Below, in pieces: positions 56,311 through 64,000 of a stretch of 64,000 nt of DNA. Numbering within the stretch: the stretch's first letter is position 1; each line of letters begins with the position of its first letter. The stretch is from Anaerolineae bacterium. GTDB taxonomy: Bacteria > Chloroflexota > Anaerolineae > Aggregatilineales > Phototrophicaceae. Below the pieces are notes generated by a model that saw nothing but the letters and a program-made list of their open reading frames with translations, was not told the origin of the DNA and searched no databases. The stretch is from NCBI GenBank assembly GCA_019912965.1, contig JAIOHM010000022.1, forward strand, positions 1-64,000. Direction: 5' to 3'. Both the position numbers and the translations under genes were made by a program.

Positions 56311-57492
56311 ATGAGCGCATCTAGCGTTAGCCTGTCGTCCGCGCCAGCAATACATCGAGATCATCCAACAATGTGGTTACGCGACCGCCGTTGGGATATG
56401 GTATTCATCATTCTAAGTGTGTTAGTGGTTCCATTGCCCTACTTCTTTTATCTCTTTGGAACCAATGTTTTGAACCAGGATGCCGATATGGTTCGAAATG
56501 TAATCAACGGATTTGTCGCCATCGCTGTTGGTGGCCCACACATGATGTCCACACTGCTACGCACGAGTTTCGATAAAGAATTTAAACAACGTTATCCAAT
56601 GCTCGTTCGGTCATCAGCCATCATCCCAATCATTGTGGTATCGCTGGCCTTTCTGAATCTCAACCTGTTGTTGACTGTATTCTTTTTCTGGGCGATGTTG
56701 CATGTGCTGCATCAGGTAACTTACATCGTCGAACTCTACAACCATCGGGAACACAAATTCATTCGCACCAGCAGTGCCGTTAGTCTGCCTTCCCGCCTCG
56801 TCGACTACGCAGTTGTATTGACCTGCTTATTCCCAATGGCTGCCTACAAAATTAGCCAGGGAACGTTCGCTGTTGGCACCAATGATCTGACAAAAGTAAT
56901 TCCAGAAGCGTTTCAGGAACCATGGCTATTCATTGGGGCAGCCATTGTTTTCTTCATCGCTGCGGCAGCATACATTGTCAAGACCATCCGGGAATATCAG
57001 CAGGGAATCATCAACTGGCCGAAGACCATCTTCATCACCTTAACAGTGATTGTCTTCTTCCCCTTGGCGGCTTTCGAAAATCTGGATACCGCGTTTCAGG
57101 GTGCAAACACTTGGCACTCATTCCAATATCTCGCCATCACCTTCTACATTATCAAAATCAAGCAGCAGTATGGCAATCTTGAACAAACAGCCCCACTCGT
57201 TTCGCGCTTCAGTAAAGGTAAAGACTCGCGCGGTCTCTTCGCCCTCAGCGCCTTGATGCTTTTGGGATCACTGGTGGTATTCATTATCGTCCGCTTCGTC
57301 GCTGGCTACATTGTTCCGCCGCTCATCAATTCAGCAGCCTATCCAAATGTTGCTGATTATCAACGTATGGTTGAATTATGGCGCTTTGATGTTGCCTATT
57401 ACACCGCCATCCTGTCGTTCCTATGGATTCACTACTACCACGATCACTTCTTGTTCACCAACTTTGAAGTGCTGGACGAAGCTATAAAGTAA
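56311..57492 (+). CDS. His-rich polytopic membrane protein, family unknown
   Basis: 393 aa from ATG at 56311 (GGGAGGGAA upstream). About eight helices. Histidines cluster in and beside helices: VGGPHMMSTLLRTSFD, FWAMLHVLHQVTYIVELYNHR, NTWHSFQYLAITFYIIK and WIHYYHDHFLF. Such a pattern is seen in membrane diiron or other metal-dependent enzymes (Brp/Blh, hydroxylases), though the exact spacing of these families is absent. No assignment is offered. It is convergent with GH31 at a GGGGGATG hairpin. Confidence 0.75.
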   Translation: MSASSVSLSSAPAIHRDHPTMWLRDRRWDMVFIILSVLVVPLPYFFYLFGTNVLNQDADMVRNVINGFVAIAVGGPHMMSTLLRTSFDKEFKQRYPMLVRSSAIIPIIVVSLAFLNLNLLLTVFFFWAMLHVLHQVTYIVELYNHREHKFIRTSSAVSLPSRLVDYAVVLTCLFPMAAYKISQGTFAVGTNDLTKVIPEAFQEPWLFIGAAIVFFIAAAAYIVKTIREYQQGIINWPKTIFITLTVIVFFPLAAFENLDTAFQGANTWHSFQYLAITFYIIKIKQQYGNLEQTAPLVSRFSKGKDSRGLFALSALMLLGSLVVFIIVRFVAGYIVPPLINSAAYPNVADYQRMVELWRFDVAYYTAILSFLWIHYYHDHFLFTNFEVLDEAIK

Positions 57493-57508
57493 ATAACTGG
57501 AATCAATC

Positions 57509-57529
57509 GGGGGATGATACACATCCCCC
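57509..57529. terminator. Hairpin between convergent membrane-protein and GH31 genes
   Basis: GGGGGATG / CATCCCCC 8-bp stem, 5-base loop, no T run on either side. Position between convergent stops supports a bidirectional terminator. Confidence 0.5.
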
Positions 57530-57553
57530 AACAACATTCTCTGCCTGTAAATT

Positions 57554-60064
57554 TTACCAGGGACGGCGTACGACCGTCCGATCAGTCGGAAGTGATTTCC
57601 GGGTAATTTCCATACGTTGGAAGCTATCAATCGTCAATTCCAAAAGACCGTCATCGTAGAACCATAATGGGGCACCTTGACGGTCAATCCGAATTTTTAA
57701 TGGTTCTTCGTCAAATCCCAGGATTTCTATCTTAAGACTTTTATAGGTCGGAACATACCGTCCGGCAATCCGGCGATCAATGACGAATTTGCTATCATCC
57801 CATTCACAGGTGATATACACCCAGCGATAGTCGCCTTTCTCGTATTCCAGACCCTCACCCCGATCTTCATATAAGACCGTTTCAAAATCGCCGGGGTATA
57901 TCCGGTACACAAGCGTCTCGACTTCTTTTTCACCCGTAAACTGCATTTCCGGCCAACAAGGAATAACAGCACCAGCCCTCACAAATAGCGGTAGCCGTTC
58001 CAACGGGGCGGGTACAGTAACATACTGCCCCCCTTCGAGTTCTTCGTTTGTCCAGTAGTCGTACCATCGACCCACTGGCAAATAAACTGTTCTTTTAACA
58101 GCTCCCGGAGTGATCACGGGTGCAACCAATAATGCATCTCCCAGCAGATAACAATCATCTATCGAACGAATCTCTGGATTATCGGGTTCAGCCATAAACA
58201 ATGGACGTATAATCGGCCAACCATACTCCTTAGACAGCGCCACCACAGAATACAAATACGGTAGCAAGCGATACCGGAGTTCAATAGTCAGGCGGTTAAT
58301 GACTTCATATGGCTGACCGAATGACCAGGGTTCTTGTGGTTGCGTACCGATAGCAGTATTTGAACGAAAAAAGGGCATCAGACACGCCGCTTGCAACCAT
58401 CGGGTTAGTAACTCACCATTTGTATCTTTATGAAATCCGCCCACATCTGGGCCGGTAACAGGGGCACCGGAAAGCCCCATATTTAAAACCATACTGATGC
58501 TTAAACGCAGGTGATCCCAATCAGAGACGTTATCCCCCGTCCATGAGCTGGCATAGCGTTGTGCCCCGGCAAATCCTGCTCGAATAATGTTAAATCCCCG
58601 CATATCTGGACGCGATTTGTGAAACCCTTCCTGTGAAGCCCGTCCCATCAACATCCCGTATACGTTATGATTTTCCAGATGAACACTTCCCAAACCATCC
58701 TGATCATGAACAACATAATCTGGCAAAGTGCTTGTGCCATCCAGCGTAAAAATCGTCGGCTCACCCATACTATTCCAGATACCGTCCACGCCCGCCCGTA
58801 TCAGGTTGCTGATCTGTTCAGCCCACCACGCACGTGCCGCTGGATTAGAAAAATCAGGAAAACAGGACAACCCCGGCCATGCAGCCGCATTTACAGGCTG
58901 CCCATCAGGAAATTTGAGAAAAATATTACGCTCTAAACCAGCTTGGTAAGCCTGATAACGAGGTTCAGCCTTAATACTAGGATCAACAACAGCAACTACC
59001 TTAAATCCCAATTCATGCAAGACATTTATCATTTGTCTAAAATGGCTGAAACGTTGGGCATCCCATGTAAAGACGCGGAAACCCTCCATGTAGTGAATGT
59101 CCAGATAAATGACATCACAAGGGATTCCATGTTCACGAAACGCCTTTGCCGTCTTCACAACAACATCTTCAGACTCATAACTGAAGCGGCCTTGGTGATA
59201 GCCAAGACTCCATAAAGGGGGCAATTTAATCCGTCCGGTAAGTTCGGTATAACGCCCCACAACACTTTTAACATCAGCCCCTGCGAACAGGTAGTAACGC
59301 AGTTCTCCAGCCTCTGCCTCAAAAATCATCTCGTCATGTTTGGATGATCCCACGTCAACTGTGCCGCGACTGGAATTGTCCCAGAAAACCCCATATACCC
59401 CATGACGATGAACCCCTAGATAGAATGGGATGTTGTAGTATAGAGGGTCATTCCCGCGTGCGTATGTAGATGGCTCAGCATTCCACAGGGTGAACTTCTT
59501 GCCACGAAGCTGTAAATTAGTCGCTCGCTCGCCAAGTCCAAAACTGGTTTCATCCGGTTGCATAGCCAATGACAACCGAGAACCACCATCAAGTTTCGAC
59601 TGCATCCCCATCATATCAAGGCAAATCGCTTGACCATCCAGCGTCTCAAGCCCTATACGAAAAGGGCGTTTCCCAACCCTGCATACTAACGCTGTACTGC
59701 GTATTTCCAATGCATCAGGGCCTTCAAGAAGTTCAAAATCTGCCACAGGCCAATCAACTTTGCTCACAGCATACGAGAATGGCTCCATAAAATCACCGTC
59801 TGTTGTACGCAGCCGAACGCGTAGACAATCCACCGCAATCCAATGCAGTTCAACCCATCCGTTTTGACAAACCAGGCGAACCCCACGTTCATATGGTGTG
59901 ACACGTTCCACAGCACCCACTGTACGCCAGGATGATGCACCACGTTTTTTACTGCTGTAACGCCTGTTGTAGCGATCCAGCAAACGTTCACTCGCCTTTA
60001 TATCCTCAATCAGTTGTTTGCCGCCCAATTCAGTATAAAACCGGACGACCTCTTTCTTGGCCAT
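57554..60064 (-). CDS. GH31-family protein with replaced catalytic nucleophile
   Basis: 836 aa, complete GH31 architecture: N-terminal beta domain with FGLGERATN, the barrel from about 270 (LPPLWSLGYHQGRFSY, VIYLDIHYMEG), and C-terminal beta domains. In active enzymes the nucleophile motif is WxDMNEP; here it is WNSMGEP, with Ser432 and Gly434. The codons are AGT and GGT, each two substitutions from the expected ones, so a sequencing error is unlikely. The acid/base Asp511 is kept in SWTGDN. Hydrolysis by the normal double-displacement is not expected; glycan binding or altered chemistry is possible. No signal peptide. It is the last gene of the LysM operon (8-base gap). Confidence 0.88.
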   Translation of the reverse strand: MAKKEVVRFYTELGGKQLIEDIKASERLLDRYNRRYSSKKRGASSWRTVGAVERVTPYERGVRLVCQNGWVELHWIAVDCLRVRLRTTDGDFMEPFSYAVSKVDWPVADFELLEGPDALEIRSTALVCRVGKRPFRIGLETLDGQAICLDMMGMQSKLDGGSRLSLAMQPDETSFGLGERATNLQLRGKKFTLWNAEPSTYARGNDPLYYNIPFYLGVHRHGVYGVFWDNSSRGTVDVGSSKHDEMIFEAEAGELRYYLFAGADVKSVVGRYTELTGRIKLPPLWSLGYHQGRFSYESEDVVVKTAKAFREHGIPCDVIYLDIHYMEGFRVFTWDAQRFSHFRQMINVLHELGFKVVAVVDPSIKAEPRYQAYQAGLERNIFLKFPDGQPVNAAAWPGLSCFPDFSNPAARAWWAEQISNLIRAGVDGIWNSMGEPTIFTLDGTSTLPDYVVHDQDGLGSVHLENHNVYGMLMGRASQEGFHKSRPDMRGFNIIRAGFAGAQRYASSWTGDNVSDWDHLRLSISMVLNMGLSGAPVTGPDVGGFHKDTNGELLTRWLQAACLMPFFRSNTAIGTQPQEPWSFGQPYEVINRLTIELRYRLLPYLYSVVALSKEYGWPIIRPLFMAEPDNPEIRSIDDCYLLGDALLVAPVITPGAVKRTVYLPVGRWYDYWTNEELEGGQYVTVPAPLERLPLFVRAGAVIPCWPEMQFTGEKEVETLVYRIYPGDFETVLYEDRGEGLEYEKGDYRWVYITCEWDDSKFVIDRRIAGRYVPTYKSLKIEILGFDEEPLKIRIDRQGAPLWFYDDGLLELTIDSFQRMEITRKSLPTDRTVVRRPW

Positions 60065-60072
60065 ACACTACC

Positions 60073-61521
60073 TTAAGAAAATGACATCTGAACCCACTGC
60101 ATTGGATCAACTGGCACACCATTAACCCACAATTCCCAATGCAAGTGTGGGCCAGTTACCCGTCCAGTTGCACCAATCGTGCCAATAATTTGCCCAACAG
60201 TTACAATTTCACCAACCTGAACATACTGTTCGGTTTGATGCCAGTAGCCTGTAAAAACCCCCCAACCATGATCAATAATCGTCGACCTGCCCCGTACATT
60301 AAGCGTGTCAGCAAGAACTACGACACCGGAAGCAGCCGCCAGCACAGGTGTCCCCGGCGCACCAGCAAAATCTGCTCCACTATGAAAATGGTCAAATGGG
60401 CCGCCATTATAAGAGCGTTTACGTCCAAAAGGTGAAGTAACACTTGCTGCCGCTGGCAAACCCATCGGGCCATCAAAATAACGAGTTGATGTAAAGTTAC
60501 TTATAACACTTTGTAGCAAGTTCTGTTCAGCAGCCTCAACATTGGGATCAAGCAAATCGGCACGATCAGAGAGTAACGTGATATATTCGCTGCCGTAATT
60601 ACCCGAAAGTACCTGAATATTGAGATTCAGCACTGTCTGCTGCCCACCACCATCAACCAGTATTAAAGACAGTGGATACACACCTGCTTCTGTAAAAATT
60701 GGTACCCCAACCAGAATGTCATGCTGAGTGTTATCCTGCTCAGCCGCGCCCGTAATTGAACGATTCAAGAATGACCCACTGAGATTGACAGGTGCAGTAG
60801 TGCTCAGGTGAAAATGCCCTGTCTGGCCTTCAACCAAAAACAAAGGTGACATTTCCAGACTGCTGATAATAGTCGGTAAATCAGGCGCAAGTTGGGGTGG
60901 CTCAATGCCGGGAACAATGATTTGCTGCCCTGCATAAATCAGCGTGGGGTCAGCAATATTATTTACACGCGTCAGGTCATTGACCGATAATCCAAATCTT
61001 GTAGCAATTCGGAACAACGTTTCCCCAGCTTGGACTGTATAAACCATATTGGTTCCAGTCAGGATAGGTTGGGCTGGAATAACAGGTGGGGAAATTGTTG
61101 GAGTCGCCAAAGGTACGGTATTAGCTGAAATCACCAATACCTGTCCAACGTACAATGTGTTCACATCAACAATATTGTTTTGAGTCGCGAGTTGCTCAAC
61201 AGTCAGTCCATAGATTTCAGCAATACTACGGAGCGTCTCCCCTGCCTGAACAAGATGTGTCTCTGATTCGGAGGTGGAAGTAACAGCCTCTAAAGGAATG
61301 AGCAGATTTTGTCCAACTTGAATATTGGTGGGGTCAGCAATACCGTTGTAACTTGCAAGTTCGTCAACCGTCAATCCATATTGTAGCGCAATACGAAACA
61401 TATTTTCGCCACGTTGCACCACATGTACACTAACCCTTGAATCATTCTCTTGAGCAATAACAGAAGCGGGTAGCCAAAGCATACCCGCCCCAAAAATCAC
61501 AATCACCAAGCGACGAATCAT
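60073..61521 (-). CDS. LysM-repeat M23-family peptidoglycan peptidase
   Basis: 482 aa. A signal peptide (about 1-23, ending SVIAQ) precedes three LysM repeats (about 31-77, 88-132 and 160-205), each with the QxGETLFRIA-type start and GQxLxIP end. A middle beta domain follows and then a LytM/M23 metallopeptidase (about 360-480) with the zinc motifs HSGADFAG and HLHW. It cleaves peptidoglycan cross-links or stem peptides, or if inactive would be an amidase activator; zinc residues are intact, so activity is expected. ATGA overlap with DUF192. Confidence 0.93.
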   Translation of the reverse strand: MIRRLVIVIFGAGMLWLPASVIAQENDSRVSVHVVQRGENMFRIALQYGLTVDELASYNGIADPTNIQVGQNLLIPLEAVTSTSESETHLVQAGETLRSIAEIYGLTVEQLATQNNIVDVNTLYVGQVLVISANTVPLATPTISPPVIPAQPILTGTNMVYTVQAGETLFRIATRFGLSVNDLTRVNNIADPTLIYAGQQIIVPGIEPPQLAPDLPTIISSLEMSPLFLVEGQTGHFHLSTTAPVNLSGSFLNRSITGAAEQDNTQHDILVGVPIFTEAGVYPLSLILVDGGGQQTVLNLNIQVLSGNYGSEYITLLSDRADLLDPNVEAAEQNLLQSVISNFTSTRYFDGPMGLPAAASVTSPFGRKRSYNGGPFDHFHSGADFAGAPGTPVLAAASGVVVLADTLNVRGRSTIIDHGWGVFTGYWHQTEQYVQVGEIVTVGQIIGTIGATGRVTGPHLHWELWVNGVPVDPMQWVQMSFS

Positions 61522-61892
61522 GCAACAACCTCATCAAAATGCAGAATGTCGCCTATTTTAACGCGTTGGAGGACGCTAGGGTTAGCCTCAAGATAATACT
61601 GAGCAAGTGCTTTTGGTGCATACAAAGGTCGCCAAGGTTTCGCGAGGCAAACATCTACCACTTTACCAGACGAATCCATCCACACGACTCCAATATTGAA
61701 CAGCATAAAGAACATATGAATGCTGGTATTTGCCCGGCTCTCGGAATTAGTTACAAACAACAACCCCTCTTCTTCCGGCAAATGTGATACAAGCTGTAAG
61801 CCACGCAGATGGCACCAGAAACTCGCACACCATCGAACACGATCTAGAACGATTTCGCCAGTCCGTCCGTTCCGCAATATACGCCAACTCAT
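61518..61892 (-). CDS. DUF192-family protein
   Basis: 124 aa. DUF192 marks are [39 protein letters not shown] and the end DILHFDEV. There is no signal peptide, though many relatives are secreted. Function is unknown. Overlaps both neighbours by 4 bases (ATGA), so the three are translationally coupled. Confidence 0.85.
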   Translation of the reverse strand: MSWRILRNGRTGEIVLDRVRWCASFWCHLRGLQLVSHLPEEEGLLFVTNSESRANTSIHMFFMLFNIGVVWMDSSGKVVDVCLAKPWRPLYAPKALAQYYLEANPSVLQRVKIGDILHFDEVVA

Positions 61893-63517
61893 GGGATAAC
61901 CAATACCTGCCCAACATAGACACGATTAGGATCAGCAATTGCATTCGCCTGAACGAGGCGGCTGATTGGCACATTAAACCGGAGAGCAATACGGAACAGG
62001 GTATCACCAGACCGAACCACATAGGTTTGCACCTGCCCAACAGGTGTTGCTGTTGCAGAAGCAGGAGGTGGAACGGTTCCACTCGAACCGGGAGTCGGGA
62101 TAGTCAATTGCTGACCTGTACGAATGATATTCGGATTGGTAATTCCATTCAACTGCGACAGGGTCGCAATCGTCGTATTATAACGGGCAGCAATGCGTCC
62201 TAAAGTATCACCAGATCGCACGGTGTAAACAAAGGTCGCAGGTTGAGACACAAACGGCGTTGCCGAAGGAACGGGTACATTGGGCGTAATTGTAGGAGTA
62301 GAAGTAGCGGGTGCCGATAAACGAACCGGAACAACCAGCGATTGCCCCACCCGAATAAGCGCGCTTTGGGACAATCCATTAGCAGCAATGACCGCATCAA
62401 TTGTGCTTCCATAAATCCGAGCCAATTCCACTACAGTATCACCAGGCCGCACAACATGAATTACCCGTCCCGGAAATTGATCGTTGATCTGACCCGTCGG
62501 CGTAGCTGTCGGCAGAGATACAGTTGCCGTCGCAGGAATAATGATTTCCTGAGTTGGTGTGAATGTTGCTAAAGGTGTGAATGTTGGCTGTGGAGTCAGA
62601 GTTGATAAGGGTGTAAATGTTGGCTGTGGGGTGAATGTGGCTACCACCACGGTATTCGTCGGCAACGGCGTATTGGTTGCAACCGAAACAGGTGTATTGG
62701 TCAACACAATCCCTAGATCAGGGTCAGTGGGGGAAGCTGTTGGCACTGAAACAGTTTGAGTAGGGACAGGAGTATTTGTAGGAACTGGTGTGTTCGTAGG
62801 AATCGATGTGTTCGTTGCCACAGGGGTTGAAGTAGACAACGGCGTTGAAGTAGAAACTGTTCCTGTTGCCAGTGTAAGCGACGCATCATCAATATAAATG
62901 TTGCTGCTTTTGACAGGTGTGCTGACTGTTGAACGAACAAAAACAGTCACTGCATTACCGGAAGGGATAGATGTAACTGTGTACTCATTGTAAGCATCAT
63001 ATTGCACGACCCCAGTTGACCACACAATGCTACTACTGGTGCCATCCGTACCGCCGGCTGGATCAATACCAACCTGTACAACTACCCCACCATCATTTTC
63101 ACTAAGATTCACATCATCAAATGAACTTGACCAGACATAAACATAAGCCCTGAAACGCAGTTCAGCGCCAGATGCAACACCTGTGACTCGCTGGAAAACA
63201 CCGCCATCGTGAGTAGCAAAAAAAGTGTGATACTGTTGAGCATCTGTTCCGCTACGAATACGCGGAATACCCAACCCATTGCTGACGTCCGAAGCAGGAT
63301 AATATTGAGGTTCGACATTCTCTGAAAGCGATTGCCCGCCGCTAATAAACCAGGAAGACCAACCCTGTGCCAACTGAACAGTCTGGCTCTGTGTCTGGAA
63401 TGGCTTCTCAAAGCCAGGGTTAACCAGAAGGTTCTGACCCTGAGCATATACTGGCGCCCAAGCAACCAGCAACAAACACATAACAATAAAAACAGATTGT
63501 AAAAGTAGCTTTTTCAT
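61889..63517 (-). CDS. Secreted LysM protein with carbohydrate-binding-like N-terminus
   Basis: 542 aa from ATG at 63517 (GGGGAG upstream). Signal peptide to about residue 26, a beta domain (about 28-220, [13 protein letters not shown]) like a CBM, a long Thr/Pro linker (about 225-345) and three LysM repeats at the end ([51 protein letters not shown]). It should bind peptidoglycan or glycans outside the cell. First gene of a four-gene operon with DUF192, the M23 peptidase and GH31. Confidence 0.88.
   Translation of the reverse strand: MKKLLLQSVFIVMCLLLVAWAPVYAQGQNLLVNPGFEKPFQTQSQTVQLAQGWSSWFISGGQSLSENVEPQYYPASDVSNGLGIPRIRSGTDAQQYHTFFATHDGGVFQRVTGVASGAELRFRAYVYVWSSSFDDVNLSENDGGVVVQVGIDPAGGTDGTSSSIVWSTGVVQYDAYNEYTVTSIPSGNAVTVFVRSTVSTPVKSSNIYIDDASLTLATGTVSTSTPLSTSTPVATNTSIPTNTPVPTNTPVPTQTVSVPTASPTDPDLGIVLTNTPVSVATNTPLPTNTVVVATFTPQPTFTPLSTLTPQPTFTPLATFTPTQEIIIPATATVSLPTATPTGQINDQFPGRVIHVVRPGDTVVELARIYGSTIDAVIAANGLSQSALIRVGQSLVVPVRLSAPATSTPTITPNVPVPSATPFVSQPATFVYTVRSGDTLGRIAARYNTTIATLSQLNGITNPNIIRTGQQLTIPTPGSSGTVPPPASATATPVGQVQTYVVRSGDTLFRIALRFNVPISRLVQANAIADPNRVYVGQVLVIP
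62540..62860 (-). repeat. Low-complexity Thr/Pro linker repeats in the LysM protein gene
   Basis: Tandem short repeats such as GGTGTAAATGTTGGCTGTGGGGTGAATGT and [18 protein letters not shown] coding units. They encode a flexible cell-surface stalk; copy number is probably unstable. Confidence 0.7.
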
Positions 63518-63577
63518 GGCGACTCCCCAGATTGGTTCGTGTCTAAGCGCCGAACCAGTAGCATGATGCACACATGA

Positions 63578-63607
63578 AGTATATAAGTTTTGTGCAAATC
63601 CGGCCAA
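63578..63607 (-). promoter_or_regulatory. Promoter of the LysM/DUF192/M23/GH31 operon
   Basis: Minus strand TTGGCC, 18 bp, TATACT. It is about 60 bp before the LysM start; a 7-bp inverted repeat TGGTTCG / CGAACCA (63533-63539, 63551-63557) lies in the leader. Confidence 0.45.
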
Positions 63608-63650
63608 ATGGTTTTGAACTTAACGTTGATGATAGCATATCGGGACAATT

Positions 63651-63680
63651 GAAAACAAAAGGCGAGCCAATTTACTCGCC
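63651..63680 (-). terminator. Terminator of the response-regulator gene
   Basis: On the minus strand GGCGAG / CTCGCC stem with an 8-base loop, followed by TTTTGTTTTC. It lies 40 bp after the regulator stop. Confidence 0.75.
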
Positions 63681-63719
63681 ACCATTGCTTCACAAGCAAT
63701 AAGAAATTAAACAATTGAA

Positions 63720-64000
63720 TCAGGCTTTTTTGGAAAGCACTTTGGATACGCTTTTCAATAGCTCTGCCGGTCCAAATGGCTTGGTAATGTAATCGTCAAC
63801 CTTCGCAATGTGCAATCCCAGCACTTTATCGATGCTCTGAGCACGTGCTGTAACCACAATTACAGGAATATGATTCGTGTGTTGGTTGGCTTTCAGCCGC
63901 TGATACACTTCCCAGCCATCCATATCGGGCATCATCAAATCTAGCAAAACGAGTTTGGGCTGCAAATCTTCAACCATCTGCAAACCCTCCATTCCACCCG
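63720..64000 (-). CDS. Response-regulator receiver domain (5' end cut off)
   Basis: The last 92 or so residues of a receiver domain run to the window edge; the methionine at 63992 is internal because the reading frame stays open beyond it. The phosphoacceptor Asp is in VLLDLMMPDMDGWE, followed by VVTARAQ and the Lys in [12 protein letters not shown]. It ends right after the domain, so if the upstream part has no other domain it is a single-domain regulator of the CheY/PilG type. Confidence 0.9.
   Translation of the reverse strand, partial: GGMEGLQMVEDLQPKLVLLDLMMPDMDGWEVYQRLKANQHTNHIPVIVVTARAQSIDKVLGLHIAKVDDYITKPFGPAELLKSVSKVLSKKA

Overview
The window looks like chromosomal DNA of a member of the Chloroflexota, most likely an Anaerolineae-type bacterium. 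The evidence is the combination of secreted lipoproteins with long Thr/Pro linkers, PKD and TolB-like propellers, LysM/M23 proteins, a PQQ-propeller Ser/Thr kinase cluster with FHA, VWA and PP2C partners, a type 2 IPP isomerase next to a prenyl synthase, and a roadblock/Ras-like GTPase pair. This placement is inference from gene content; no rRNA or tRNA gene was found. Genes are tightly packed, with many ATGA/GTGA overlaps and frequent GTG or TTG starts. There is no insertion sequence, prophage or CRISPR array.

Layout. 1-1.7 kb: the end of an amino-acid binding protein and its permease. 1.7-5.7 kb (minus): a secreted propeller and a response regulator/histidine kinase pair. 5.9-10.5 kb: two large lipoproteins. 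10.5-18.5 kb: a polysaccharide locus with a glycosidase-like/O-antigen ligase fusion, macro domain, UDP-glucuronate decarboxylase-like enzyme, second ligase, GtrA protein and glycosyltransferase. 18.6-24.5 kb: thioesterase, lone ChlI/BchI-type ATPase, membrane protein, acyl carrier protein, isoprenoid pair fni plus prenyl synthase, and hemW. 24.6-31.3 kb: a signalling island (kinase, phosphatase, J-domain/VWA, zinc-ribbon/FHA, small protein, response regulator, Ras-like GTPase), followed by dnaK.

33.4-36.7 kb (minus): an adenosine-deaminase-like protein stripped of its catalytic residues, coupled to pyrG, and a roadblock protein. 37-43.5 kb: MoxR and DUF58, a flavin amine oxidase, a GNAT, a spermidine-synthase-like membrane protein and a DUF1461 protein. 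43.6-48.1 kb: yvcK, gap, pgk, tpiA, with hairpins between the glycolytic cistrons. 48.1-51 kb: a membrane protein, a MraY/WecA-like transferase and upp. 51.3-53.7 kb: ruvB, DUF2905, queA. 54.4-56.2 kb: rplU, rpmA, an extended rpmE, tdk. 56.3-57.5 kb: a His-rich membrane protein. 57.5-63.5 kb (minus): an operon of two LysM proteins, DUF192 and a GH31 homologue lacking its nucleophile. 63.7-64 kb: the end of a response regulator.

The main surprise is a set of enzyme homologues with intact folds but missing catalytic residues: the adenosine-deaminase-like protein, the GH31 protein and the GH-like domain of the ligase fusion. A ribosomal protein L31 carrying an RNA-polymerase alpha-CTD-like tail and the kinase/VWA/J-domain/DnaK neighbourhood are the other strongest leads. 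Nothing in the window amounts to a self-contained defence or mobile system.
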